64,000 nt of DNA from Dipteris shenzhenensis (lineage: Eukaryota > Polypodiophyta > Polypodiopsida > Gleicheniales): NCBI GenBank assembly GCA_047967505.1, contig CM106538.1. One strand, given 5' to 3'. The position numbers were made by a program, and so were the translations under genes. Shown here piece after piece: positions 44,866-55,960 of the stretch. The number at the start of each line of letters is the position of its first letter. The stretch's first letter is position 1. The notes under the pieces are model-generated. The model was not told the DNA's origin. It was given only the letters and a program-made list of their open reading frames with translations, and ran no database searches.

Positions 44866-45195
44866 TAGAATACCTCGATCGAGGTTTATGATCACGATGT
44901 GCATGAGGCATAGAATACCTCGATCGAGGTTTATGACCGCAATGTGCATGAGGCATAAAATACCTCGATCGAGGTATTCTATGCCTCGATCGAGATTATG
45001 ACCACAGTGCACGTGAGGCATAGAATACCTCGATTGAGGTATTCTATGCCTCACGCACATTGCCGTCGTGAGGCATAGAATACCTCGATCGAGGTTTATG
45101 ACCACGGTGTGCGTGAGGCATAGAATACCTCGATCGAGGTTTATGACCGAAGCATAGGATACCTCGATCGAGGTTTATGACCACAATCGAGGTAT
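44866..45195. repeat. Left palindrome array, consensus ATACCTCGATCGAGGT
   Basis: About seven copies of the 14-bp perfect palindrome ACCTCGATCGAGGT (or a one-base variant) with roughly 45-50 bp spacing. Most are followed by TTATGACC and preceded by GTGAGGCATAGA. Two half-copies (GCCTCGATCGAGATT near 44985, ATCGAGGTATT near 45187) lie between. The spacer segments are also partly conserved (TGCATGAGGCATA, TGCGTGAGGCATA), so the unit is a roughly 50-bp tandem repeat built around the palindrome. The same palindrome forms the right array at 51430-52135 and I saw it nowhere else in the window. Confidence 0.9.
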
Positions 45196-45345
45196 TTAGA
45201 GTAACCACAAAAATTAGTTTCAAAACAAAATCCAACGTAATTTAGTAGCCGATTATTTTCAATCTTAGCACCTTCTCCACCAATAATAATCAAGAGCAAT
45301 CTAGTGGATGAGTAAGAGCAATCTAGTGGATGAGTTGAGGCTCTC

Positions 45346-45350
45346 TATAA
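45346..45350 (+). promoter_or_regulatory. TATA-like box for the transposase-like gene
   Basis: TATAA in CTCTCTATAAGACAC, about 95 bases before the ATG at 45440 and about 150 bases inside the left palindrome array. A short duplication (ATCTAGTGGATGAGT twice, 45300-45335) lies just upstream. Position-based inference. Confidence 0.4.
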
Positions 45351-45439
45351 GACACCACGTTTTGGTTCATTTCACCCATTCTTAGCCATTCTTGCCTCCC
45401 CATCACTTTGTCACACCTTCCATCCTACTTTCATTGAGA

Positions 45440-48055
45440 ATGGGTTCTCAAAGCCGTAGAGCTAGTAGACGTGAAAGATGTAGGAAACCCCCCCCTAAAA
45501 TCTCATTGACGAGGAGCGCAAGCGGAAGGCTCATGAGCGTAAGAGAGCCTCTAGAGTTCGAGCTCGCACTGCCACCACTGATCCACCTCCACCTCTACAT
45601 CCCACCTCCACCTCCACCCCCACCCCCACTCCCACCTCCATTGTCCCCCCCTCCACATCCTCGTCTGCTCCCCTACCTCTAGCATCTGCCCTTCCCCTAG
45701 CCACCTACATTTTGCCCTCCACCTCTACCTCTTCCCCCTCCACCCTCCTGCATCCCCCTCCCCCTCCCCCCGTCCCCTTGGTGCCTCCCTTTCCCCCTCC
45801 ACCCAACCATCTCCCATTGATCCCCTTGCCCCACCTTGCAGTAGCAGTGTTGCTTCACGATGTGACTTGCCGAATCCACTATCCGTTGTCGTACTAGCAA
45901 GATCGTGCAGTCTTTTTTTAGTGACCTCATGCCAGCTTCGCAATCTGCTCTTCTCATGTCCCTAATTGATCACCCTGACTTGGTAGAGTGTAGGAGGCTT
46001 GCTGGTCTTGGTGCACGTAGAGATAGGGTTGTATGTAGTGAGGTCCTTAGCAGTGTTCGATGTTCCTATGCTTCTATTAAGCATAGGAACTCCACTGATG
46101 CCTTGGCAATACGTCATGATATTGTGGCTGCCATTAGTAGACTTCATATGATAGGGCATGTGTGTACTGCTTCACGCCTTCTTCAGATTGCACCGCACAC
46201 ATTGCGAACAAGCATGATTAGGAGGCAGAGTCTAGAGGATAGTGAGACTGATGCCCTTTGGGATTCGAGTGGTCCTGCATGCACCTCACAGCGATCGATT
46301 GTTGGATGATTCCACTAGGTCCTTCATACAACAGTTTTGGGAGGAGCATTGCAGAGCGTCCCAGGTGTTCAAGAAGGCATTGCAAAAGAGGGTGTCACGT
46401 TATGTGTACATTGAGCATGGTGCATGTTTTTTGGAGTGTACCCAGAATGAGTTGTACACTCAGTTTGTAGAGGCACACCGAAAGTTCAGGATTGGGCAAA
46501 GGTCATTTGAGTGATGCAGGCCATGGTTTGTGCAATGCTCTCAGGAGCATGACACATGGTGTTGTTACTACCATGTGGATTTTGGATTGATGTATGACAT
46601 ATTCCGTTCCCTTGATGGTCATAGGGGAGTGGTTTCTACTAGCCCTTGTGACTTCATTCATTCCATATTGTGTACACGAGATGGCAATGCTTTATTCCAC
46701 TCCCTTGATTGTGTGGAAGGTAGGTGTACTTTGTGTGGTGACTTTGCTAGAGTGCCACGAGTTGCACTAGATACTTGTGATGTGTAGATGGTTCATTGGC
46801 AGTAGTACGAGTACAATACCCTGACATTAGATGGTGGTGCACAGTCGAGGAGGTTGCAGCTTGTGGGGAAGGAGACACCACGTGTTGTATTCATTGACAA
46901 TTTTTGAGGGAAGCTGTACCGCTTCATACGCCACTCGCACACTACGAAGTGGGAGGATCGTTAGTTTTGTGCATGTTTGAGGGCATTTCCTATAGGGGTG
47001 GTTGTCTCAGTGGTGGAATTTGCAGAGAATTATACCTTTGCACCACAGCATGAGATCCAATCGGAGTATTATTTCTCAGAACAGGTGATGTGTGATTGAG
47101 TTATTGGTTTTTTAATGGCCTCATTATATTGAATTATTTCAATAGCCATATTTTTTTTCAATGCCATATTGTAGGTTGCTATATTTGTGCACATTAGCTG
47201 TCATCATGCACAGGCTCATGTGGATGGCATTGATAGCACCATGGACTCACGCATCATTGTGTGAGAGTATCACTTCTACATTAGTGATGATCGATCGCAT
47301 GATGCCCATTTTGTGCAGCATTGCTTCACTTTGCATGATAGTTTCTTGAGGGATCATGGTGTCACATTGCAGCAATGCTAGATCTGGTCAGATGGCTATG
47401 GTGGTCAGTTCAAATCTGCTAGACAGTTTTATTGGTTCTGCAAATGGCACCGTGATACAGGCATTCCAATCATATGGAGCTACTTTGAGACAGGGCATGG
47501 TAAGGGAGAGCACGATGGTGCAGGTGCTTGCGTGAAGCGTGCTTTGCATCGATACCAGTTGTGTCACAGTGCTGATCGCTTCAAGGATGGACATGATGTG
47601 GTGCAGTGGTGCAGCCACACTAGTGCTATGTCCTCCTTTCAGTCGCGTGACAATAGGTTGGTGAGCCGATATTTTTAATGCATGGACATTGGGAGTCTTG
47701 ATCGGTCTAGGCCTTTTGATTGTTGTTCAGTGTCTGGCACTCTTGATTTCCATTCCATCAGGAGCATAGGTGAGTCTCACCCTGCGATCTTTTCTCAATG
47801 GTTTGCATGTTTTTGCTCTGCATGCATTGATGATGATTGGGGAGGTGCTCTATGATACCATGGGTTGATCCATGGGCACGACAAGTGCTTTCTCCCTTCC
47901 AGCCTTGGGAGGAGGTACATGATGATGATCAGGATACGGGATTCAATTCCTCTAGAGATTATGACCAGCTTACAGATATTTTGTGTATTGGTGATATCTT
48001 CGCGGTCATTGCTTCAAAGGGCAAGGAGGAGGGTTTGGATTATTACTTGTTGTAA
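45440..48055 (+). pseudogene. DDE-transposase-like gene, broken, with an intron
   Basis: N-terminus MGSQSRRASRRERCRK, then a basic segment (RKRKAHERKRASRVRAR) in another frame after a C8 run near 45488, and a Pro-rich region to about 45800. A helical, probably DNA-binding stretch follows (SALLMSLIDHPDLVECRRL ... SRLLQIAPHTLRTSMIRRQ, 45905-46250). A Cys-containing segment is at about 46650-46785. The catalytic-like core has VVEFAENYTFAPQHEIQSEY, a clean GT-AG intron at 47085-47174, VAIFVHIS, FYISDDRSHDAHFVQHCF, IWSDGYGGQFKSARQFYWF (about 47380-47440) and FETGHGKGEHDGAGACVKRAL (in outline; about 47484-47535). Conserved acidic positions in these blocks suggest an RNase H-fold DDE enzyme. Several stops (for example at about 47266 and 47378) and frameshifts make it non-functional. 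Superfamily not assigned. Confidence 0.6.
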
Positions 48056-48495
48056 TGCTCTATGGTGAATAGTGTGCTGAATGAGGATACAGTGGATGGG
48101 CATGGGATCCACTTCAATGCTCATAGCATGATCATAGGTGGCCACTATTTTTAGTAGATACAGAGGCGTGGTCGCTATATTGAGTTCCAGGAATACATGG
48201 TGGATCAGGAGGCATAATGTATTCTCATCTTGTTGTTGCGATCAAGATTATTTTGAGTCGTGTTCGCATTCGCAAGTCGACGTCCACTCCATGATGGCGC
48301 CTTGCAGTGGAGGATCATGAGAGCATACTTGCAACTATTGGCATGAGAGTCGATCCTGAGAAGTAGCACATTACATATCATAGTTTTGGGATCATCAATT
48401 GATCTGATAGATTTTTTTTGAGTATCACTAGTTGATTACATATTTTTGTATTCGATATGTATAGGCTCACTATGTGATATTTGAAGCTTTGCCTC

Positions 48496-49885
48496 TCACT
48501 CAATATGGCGTGCCTCCTCTACTCGTGCCTCACCACCTGGCATGAAATCACCATATGAAAAGTGTCGCGGAACACACGCTGCAACCACTGACGTATCAAC
48601 ACCCTCCTGTTGTAGCAAAGCTCTCTGTGCCTCCTCCCTGTAGTGCTCTGTCAAGACCACGTGGGCATATGGATCAATGGTCTGACGATGACGAGGATAT
48701 AGATCATCCATGCCTAGTCCTCTGTATGTGGCCACATCAATGTCAGCAAAGCATACAGGGCACACTGATCGTGCCACCATGTGGCGGGTCATGCAATGGA
48801 GATGTGCGATGTGGTCGCACCCTCGTCCAAACCACCCTATGGTGTTAAAATCCTCATGGCAAAGGATGCAAGTGGAGGTACGAAGCCTAGCTATGACTGG
48901 TGTGTCTATGGGTGTCCTAGTCGGCACATCTACAGAAGGACCGGGGTACAAGGCCACACTGGGGTCGATCCTATGGCGAGATGGATCACGACTAACATGT
49001 CTCAACTGTAAAATATAGTGCTCCGCTTGATGGTAGTCTATGCGTGTCTGAATCCTCTGCTCCTCCAAATCTGCCTCCAATAGTCATACATGAGACTCCA
49101 TATCCTGTCGCAATAGATGTGCTTGCAATGCAAACATGTCGCATACATGGTGAGAATTAACCAAAAAACTTCAGTTCAAAACACGCAACAAAAAAATAAA
49201 CTAAAATAATCAGAATAACTAACCTCACCCCTAGACTCGGCCAACAATGCCTCCAACTCTGCAATCCATGTGTCTCGAGTCTCCAACTCATGCTGAGGCA
49301 TTGTAGATATGGGAGGTGGTGTAGATGTGGGAGGCTCCATAAATGTGGGAGGTGGGGGAGGTGGAATCGAAAGTGATCTCAATAGGGCAGAGACCATGTT
49401 GTGCAAGGATGAGGCCACTAAATGAACATCCCCCTAATCCATCCTCCAACAATTTGCAATGTCGGTGCAAGGATAGTGTGCAGCTCTGGTGCCTCGCGTT
49501 AATGCCGAACACCTTCAGATTGACGCTCCTGATGCCCCATCCTACCATGTCTTGCTCCTTTGATCCTGGATGGGTACTAAGGTAGTCTACCCGATGACCA
49601 AGCACAAACTCGACATATAGTTGCATGGCAAATGACCTTGCTATCTGATGGTTGTGACGCAATCGACCACCATTCACAGTGAGATATCTCGGATAAATGT
49701 GTGCTGCTATGACGGGGTGCCTACAACGTAAAATATAAAAGGGCAGCCTTGATCGTGGTCGCATCGCCTCAGTGTAACGATCCCAAAACATATCCTCTAA
49801 GGCCTGCCTGTGAGGTGACTCACGCTCAAACAACTCTCGAATGGCTCTCCAATCCAAGCCATGACCAGTGATCTCTGCCTCAGCC
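48496..49885 (-). pseudogene. Coiled-coil RING-H2 protein gene, two or more exons, one stop
   Basis: Convergent with the transposase-like gene. The distal exon (about 49138-48496) reads LQAHLLRQDMESHV, a TGA, then LLEADLEEQRIQTRIDYHQA (coiled-coil-like), and then a complete RING-H2 finger at 48870-48751: Cys-X2-Cys-X13-Cys-X-His-X2-His-X2-Cys-X10-Cys-X2-Cys. RING fingers usually act as E3 ubiquitin ligase modules. The proximal exon (about 49885-49215) reads GLDWRAIRELFERESPHRQ, IYPRYLTVNGGRLRHNHQ and GIRSVNLKVFGINARHQS; then, after a frame change near 49418, SIPPPPPPTFMEPPTSTPPP and DTWIAELEALLAESRGE before a GTTAGT donor. The gene lies inside the two palindrome arrays, so it is probably an accessory transposon gene; a nested host gene is the alternative. 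Confidence 0.65.
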
Positions 49886-50639
49886 TATGCCTAAAAGCTA
49901 TGCCTAAAAGGTATCCAAAATGTCCTCAACTGTGTCTAATCGACCTAGAGCATCAATGACTAATTCTAGACTCGCAACCAAGTGAGGGGGTGCCCTAGCA
50001 TCCTGCAGTGCCCTCATCTCAGCTCTCAAAATCACTATCTACATATGAACAGTGGTGCCAGAACCTATGCACTGGCTAGCACATGCACAAAAAAAACACA
50101 TGGAAATTAATATTCTATTTGGGTAATGAAAATAATATTCTATTCAATGGGACTTAATAATCTATTTACGTAATAAAAACTTTTAGCTATCCAATTTCGA
50201 TTGAATTTTTGCAAAAGCTCATGACAAGGTTTCATGGAATCACATAAGTCTTTGTATTTGTCTATGTAACTATATCCATATATAGATCTACAACCTTCCC
50301 TAGTTCCCTATTTCTATAGTTTCATGTGCCACCTAAAGGGATTGCTAGCGACATGACCTACCCTCTCCTATTTGTTTGATTGATTACACTTAGTCATGTA
50401 CTCCTTCATGAGGTAGGATGTCATTGGGATCATCCTATGCACCTAATGGTAGATGGGCCAAATGTGTGGCTATGGCTACAACAGTGCTATGTTGCAAATG
50501 CAACACATGCACTCCCTACATGCTCTAAGTTGCGCCACTCTTCAATGGAAGATGCACACATAATAGTTATTTAACGGTGTTATTGAAAAAGGGATTTAGA
50601 TGTACATCCTTAGTCTTATTTCATTTTCAAAAAAATTTC
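49886..50639. other. Further upstream part of the RING gene region, no exon assigned
   Basis: May hold upstream exons of the minus-strand RING gene (for example the frame near 49900-50045), but no splice-consistent exon could be fixed. AT content rises towards 50600. Confidence 0.4.
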
Positions 50640-51240
50640 AAACTTTTTGTTAAATGCTACACTTCCCTAATTTGAAAAATAATATAAAAACTACTTAATC
50701 TCTTTTTTAAAATAAACGAAATAGATGATTTTAAAAAACAAAATATATATGTTTTGACATTTAAATAAAAACTTCACTAACTTGAAAAATAATATAAAAG
50801 CTACTTTAAACTCTTATTTTCTTTTTTTTAATAGATGATTTCTAAAAACAAAATTTAAACGTTTTTATATTTAATTCAAAACTTTACTAATTTAAAAAAT
50901 AACATAAAAACTACTTTAATCTCTTTTTTTTTAATAGATGATTTTAAAAAACAAAATATATACTTTTTAACATTTAAATAAAAACTTCACTAACTTAAAT
51001 AACATAAAAGCTACCTTAAACTCTTATTTTCTTTTTTTTAAAGATGATTTTTAAAAATAAAATTTAAACATTTTTTTAGTTAAATAAAAATAGCACTAAT
51101 TTGAAAAATAACATAAAAACTACTTTAATTCCTTCTTTTCCAAATGGATGATTTTAAAAAACAAAATATATACATTTTCACATTTTAAATAAAAACTTAC
51201 ATAATTAAAAAAATAATTTTAAAAAACTTTAAAATGCATT
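50640..51240. repeat. AT-rich tandem repeat, five units of about 105 bp
   Basis: GATGATTT recurs at 50724, 50834, 50937, 51043 and 51147 (spacing 103-110). Flanking phrases alternate: units with AACAAAATATATA alternate with units with AAAATTTAAA(C/A), and CTACTTTAATC alternates with CTACTTTAAACTC. This indicates a dimeric, roughly 210-bp higher-order unit. No coding capacity. Confidence 0.8.
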
Positions 51241-51429
51241 TGAGATTTTGAAATATTTTATAATTAAATTAGATATTCCTATAAACTAAAATTTAAATAA
51301 ATTTTTACCAAAAAAAATGCTACATTAAAAAAACGTTACGTGGAATCTCCCGCTCCGTCCATCTCGGTCGTTGTTCGTCGCTACCGCAATTCTGTCGAGC
51401 TCCCATAAATCCGTCGATTTTGATGAGGA

Positions 51430-52135
51430 GGAGCTCGATCGAGGTTTGAAGAATGAGGGGGCTCCCTCTCTTTATATATGAAAATTTAGGGTTTCAGTAC
51501 CTCGATCGAGGTATTTCACATGCCACATACACATCGATCCATCATACCTCTATCGAAGTATAGACATGCCACGATACTTTGATTGAAGTATTTGACATGC
51601 CACATACACATCGCTCCATCATACCTCGATGCCTCGATCGAGGTATTCGACATGCCACATACACATCTGTCCAGCATACCTCGATCTAGGTATGGACCTG
51701 CCACGATACCTCGATCGAGGTATGTCAACTACCAGCCGGATGCCACATACCTTGATCATGGTATTGGACATGCGGCCAAGTCATCGATCCAGCATGCCAC
51801 GATCGAGGTTTCTGGACTTGCCACAGTACCTCGATCGAGGTATGTCATCTACCACGTCAGATGCCACATAACTCGATCGTGGTATTTGACACGACCGACG
51901 TCATCTATCCATGATACCTCGATCGAGGTATGTGGACTTGCCACAATACCTTGATCGAGGTATAGGTGGCTTGCCACGATAACTCGATCGAGGTATAGGT
52001 GGCTTGCCATGAGACCTCGATTAAGGTATAGGCTCGGTTGGTGAAAGAAAGTCTAGGACCTCGATCGAGGTATTGGCTTGGCTTGGTTGTCCTCGTGTGT
52101 GAATTTCATTGGAGACGATACCTCGATCGAGGTAT
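51430..52135. repeat. Right palindrome array, consensus ATACCTCGATCGAGGTAT
   Basis: About 17 copies or variants of ACCTCGATCGAGGT at spacings of roughly 25-60 bp, commonly followed by GTATTTGACATGCCAC or TATAGGTGGCTTGCCAC. About half are perfect. Others differ mainly by C-to-T or G-to-A changes (ACTTTGATTGAAGT, ACCTTGATCATGGT, ACCTCGATTAAGGT), as expected from decay of methylated CpG. Spacers differ from those of the left array; only the palindrome is shared. Confidence 0.92.
51472..51478 (-). promoter_or_regulatory. TATA-like box pointing into the RING gene
   Basis: TATATAA on the minus strand (CATATATAAAGAGAGGGAG), with most of the right array upstream of it and the RING gene downstream. 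About 1.6 kb separates it from the first assigned exon, so leader introns would be needed. Position-based inference. Confidence 0.35.
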
Positions 52136-52480
52136 TTCACACCAAAGCAAAACCTTTGTATTTTCACTCGAGGGGGTGTCACACTCACTCAAAAGTGGTC
52201 CGGAAGTGGACACCCTTAGCTTGCTACCTCCCTGTAGCTCCATCAAAGAAGTGCTAAGCACCTTCAGAACTACTCCCGATAGCTTCCCATTGCTCTCAAA
52301 GAAAAATAGGATAGAAAAATCCAAAGGAGTCACCTTTTCAGCAACAAAATCTCCATGCCATACCAATGGAGCTCCATGACAAGATACAGTGTAGTAGGCC
52401 CAAATAGGGACGTCCATTAGGACCTGTCGAGAGGCTACTACATTGGAGCTATCCAAGGTGAAGGAACAAGCCTCTTCAAA
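52136..52480. other. Region right of the palindrome array, no gene assigned
   Basis: A minus-strand frame (52106-52510) is open and contains stretches such as GFLHFEEACSFTLDSS and FFFESNGKLSGVVLKVL, but shows no recognised domain. The transposon end should lie here if the element model is right; no terminal inverted repeat could be matched to 44.8 kb. Confidence 0.4.
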
Positions 52481-53046
52481 GTGCAGAAAGCCCCAATTGT
52501 GTGGAAGCAACTTACCCTGAGGGCTAAGCGAATCTTCGGTGACACTTCCATCCCTGGACCTTCTAAGAAAATCCCTAGTTTAGATGGAAGCGCTTTCAAA
52601 GGTAAGTTGCCTACCGTGAAGGTTTACAATGGCTTACTCAATGAAACGACCAAGTGGCTTTTCTCTTGTGCTGTTGTCGGATATATTCATGGCCCTCGTC
52701 CTCCTGCAATGTTTCTAGAGGGTTGGGTTATAAACTTTTGGATGCGTAAAGGTCTAAATGTTACAAGTATCCATTTCGTTACGAATGGATACATTGTTTT
52801 TCTTTTCAAGAAGTCTGAGATGGCGACCGAGGTCATTCAGAAAGGGACATGGACTATCAGGAACCAACCCCTCAGTTTTGGGACCCATTGCTTAATCCTG
52901 ATTTACCTACACCTTCCAACGCGCCCATTTGGGTTGAATTTTCAAATCTTCCTCTGTCTCTTTTCCCCCATCCTGGAAGCATTATATCTCCCTCTAGGTT
53001 AGTTTCTAGGATTAGAGATGGAAAGGTTCATCAACCCCACAAGTAA
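52481..53046 (+). pseudogene. DUF4283-like fragment (LINE ORF1-type)
   Basis: The plus-strand reading has a pattern typical of the DUF4283 domain found in plant LINE ORF1 and related proteins: LFSCAVVGYIHGPRPP, WVINFWMRKGLNVTSIHFV, NGYIVFLFKKSEMATEVIQK and GTWTIRNQPLSF. A +1 shift then gives WDPLLNPDLPTPSNAPIWVE and FSNLPLSLFPHPGSI. One frameshift near 52870. No zinc knuckle or RT follows; gypsy sequence begins by 53.5 kb. Confidence 0.65.
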
Positions 53047-53489
53047 TCCTCCAGCTTGTGTGCTAATGGATTTGGTTGTTGAACCTCCCAATGCCATTTG
53101 ATTGCTGGGTGGGGATGGATCTGAACTTTATTCAAAATGTATTCTACAAAAATATTCAAACTCCACAGGAAGAGAAGCAAAGCAAGACCACAGAGAGTTA
53201 GTTAGAAAGAGAAACGATGAAAGGAAATCAGATAGAGGAAGAGAGGGCCGAGGTCAATGAAGAGATCAAGGAAGATAGCTCAGGAGAATAGGAGTTGTCC
53301 CTAACACCTAGGACTTTGGGGTTCACTTAGAGCAAGCAGAACATGCCACTATCTCACATGAGGAACAACCTTTTGCCTTAGTGAAGGGGAAAAGAACAAT
53401 CCAGCTTGAAAAAAGGTTAAATTGCTCCAACCTAGACAATGCAACTCAGAAGAGTCTAGCAGAACAAGAGTACAAGGACTGCATGGCCT

Positions 53490-54820
53490 AGAAGTACACT
53501 GACATGAAACGGGTGCCTGCCATAGTAGTGCAGCACAAAATCCCCATGCTATACGATGCCATGCCAGTATGAAAATGCCCCTACACAATGAATCCTAAAT
53601 ACACATAGTGAGGGAAGAAATACAAAATCTCATAAATGTAGGATTATTCCATGAGATTGAGCATACAGGCTGGGTGTCACCCATCGTGATAGTCTTAAAG
53701 AAAAGTAGAAACATTAGAGTGTGCATGGATTTGAAAAAATTTAATGCTGCCACTAGATGCGACTACTACCTTTTGCCATTGTTCTAGAAAGGGTAGTCGA
53801 AAAGGAAGTATCTAGCTTCCTACATGGACTTTCAGGTTACAACCAAGTGTCAATCGCCCCGCAAGATCAACACAAGACACCTTCGCAACTCAATGGGGTG
53901 TGTATGCAAATAGGGCTATGATATTTAGATTAACCAATGCCTCTATTACCTTCCAACGGATGATGATCACAATATTCAAAGAGTATCTGAGAGACTTTGT
54001 GGAAGTATTCTTGGATGACATCTACATGAACTCGAAGTGGTATGACCATCGGAAATACCTCACATGGCTCCTCCCCCCGAAATGCCACTTATATTCCATA
54101 TTCCTCAATCTTCATAAGTGCTAGTTTTGTGTCAAACATGGTGTCATCCTAAGCCACATAGTGTCCCAAAATGGAATAAAATCTAAGGACCATAATAAAA
54201 TCAAACTTATCTTGGAGTTACCACCTCCCACCAATGCCAAGGGAGTCCAACAATTTATTAGCCACACGGGCTATTACAGGAGATTCATCTTGTTCTATGC
54301 GAACATAGCCCGCCCATTATACAAACTACTAGTATCCTTTGAGTGGACCGAGGAATGCCAAACATCCTTTGAAACCCTCAAACTAGCTCTAACCACCGCA
54401 CCAGTGTTGAGGTCACCCAACTGGAATTTAATATTCCATGTCCATATTGATGCCTCTAACTTTGCCATCGGATGTGTGTTAGCGCAGCCCGGGGAGTATA
54501 ATTTAGATTACCCGATATACTTTGCGAGCTACCAACTAAACGAGGCCAAGGTTAACTACACTAGCATGAAGAAGGAAGGTCTCACCATGATCTATGCAGT
54601 AAAGAAGTTTAGGCACTACTTGTTGGCTAACAAGATTATCTTCTTCGTGGACCATCAAGCATTGCTATACTTGGTAAACAAACCCTGCATGACTGGATGC
54701 ATCACTAGGTGGATGCTGACCCTTCTAGAGTTCGACTTCACAATCGCTACAAGTAAAGAAAAAACCCAAGTCCTGGCCAACCACCTATCGAGGATCCCGA
54801 ATGATGAAGCACCAACGTGA
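53490..54820 (+). pseudogene. Ty3/gypsy RT-RNase H remnant (copy 2)
   Basis: RT N-terminal motifs in shifted frames: VGLFHEIEHTGWVSPIVIV, IRVCMDLKKFNAATR. From 53900 one frame holds TNASITFQRMM, the catalytic FLDDIYMNS, LKL/LHKC, TAG at 54122-54124, then GVQQFISHTGYYRRFI, FEWTEECQTSFETLKLALTT. It continues into RNase H (HVHIDASNFAIGCVLAQPGE, YTSMKKEGLTMIYAVKKF, FFVDHQALLYL) and ends near HLSRIPNDEAPT. This is the usual gypsy RT-RNase H order; integrase is not found after it. Closest relative in the window is copy 1 at 32.3-35.2 kb. Confidence 0.9.
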
Positions 54821-55499
54821 TTGGCCCAACACTTCTCTCTTCTTCCTTGATATTTGACTCCTAGAGGTCATCAAAGCAACAAAGGAGGCCCCGATCACCC
54901 TAGGGATGCCTCGTCCAAAGCCATCCATTACCAAAAGAAGACCACACCACCAACCCGTGCTTCCACTCATCCATCGCCACACCCCACCAATAGCTCAGTC
55001 AACACCAACCACTTGGACCGCCAAGGCAAGAAGGTCACCTGGGTCCCAAAGACGATGATGCAAACCTTGAAGGTGTCGAAGGCACCAACACAAGAACCTG
55101 AGTCTCCCTGAGATACAACACCACAAGAACCTACCGACAAACTGAACGAAGTTGGCCAGCCCCATGTTTGTGAGTACACACTAGTACCACAGATGGCCCC
55201 AAGGTAGCGAGTACGCACGAGTACTATGGATGGTCTGACTCAACACAAAGGTCACCAAAAACTGCTAGGGAGCCTGCAAGAACTAACCCCTCCCCTACGA
55301 GGAGCTACACAAGAACCTCCCTCTGGAGACAAACACTCAAAAGTAATGGCGAACGTACCCCCTCTGACGGTACCATCCTACTCATGAAAGCAAGGGTTTG
55401 CACCAAGGGCAGACTCATAAAAACTCACTTCTCCCAAGAAGATGGACCATGCCATAACAACTAAGCCTACTGCAAATGTGCCCCTAGTGTTCAAGGTAA
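54821..55499. other. Gypsy-flanking sequence, no gene assigned
   Basis: C- and A-rich, with repeated CACAAGAACCT words (55110, 55310) that also occur at 57.9-58.3 kb. It may be the 3' non-coding part of the gypsy element. Confidence 0.4.
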
Positions 55500-55760
55500 A
55501 AAACAAGCTAGACACTTACTCTATGTGGCTCCTTACATGCTATCTAGCAGTACGGCATCCGCCTACACCACATTCCTCCTAATCATCAAGTCCAAGTCTA
55601 GGTGATTCAGTATGGTAGACATCTCACCCAATGCACCCGTAGCCCACCCTGCCAAACACACCACACGTACACCCACGGTCAGCACTAGGTGATTAGGATC
55701 AGCCATTCATTTTTGTATTTGTTCATCATCTTGCACACTGACCTCACAACCACACCCGCA
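55500..55760 (+). repeat. Dispersed repeat R3, copy 1
   Basis: Shares with 58380-58640 the ordered phrases ATCATCAAGTCCAAGTCTAGG, GTATGGTAG-CAT-TCACC, CACGGTCAGCA, TTGCACACTGACCTCACAA. The homology weakly continues beyond into the region preceding the gag-like frames of both copies (CAATTTCCTACCC-CTTCCAC, ATGTCCTC), so these are two copies of one degenerate element or LTR plus leader. Confidence 0.65.
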
Positions 55761-55960
55761 CTGCACAAGTGCACTCTACTCACTCACTCTCCCCCCCCCA
55801 CCACCACTCTCTCTTTTTTTTACTCCTTTACACAGTCAATATCCCGTCGGTCATCACCACAAAGGTATCCTACCGGTCATTGCTATAGAGGCATCTTGTC
55901 GACCATCGTGATCCCAACATCTCGCCAGCTGTTGCCCAAGAATTATCCTGCTGATCAATG

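Noticed and set aside
44866-45195. Regularly spaced palindromes resembling a CRISPR array
   Set aside because: Plant nuclear context, spacers that are themselves conserved, palindromes as short as 14 bp, and no cas genes. A tandem repeat explains it.
45392-45682. Pro-rich frame as an independent gene
   Set aside because: Open because of CCACC repeats. It is better read as the Pro-rich N-terminal region of the transposase-like gene after a shift in a C homopolymer.
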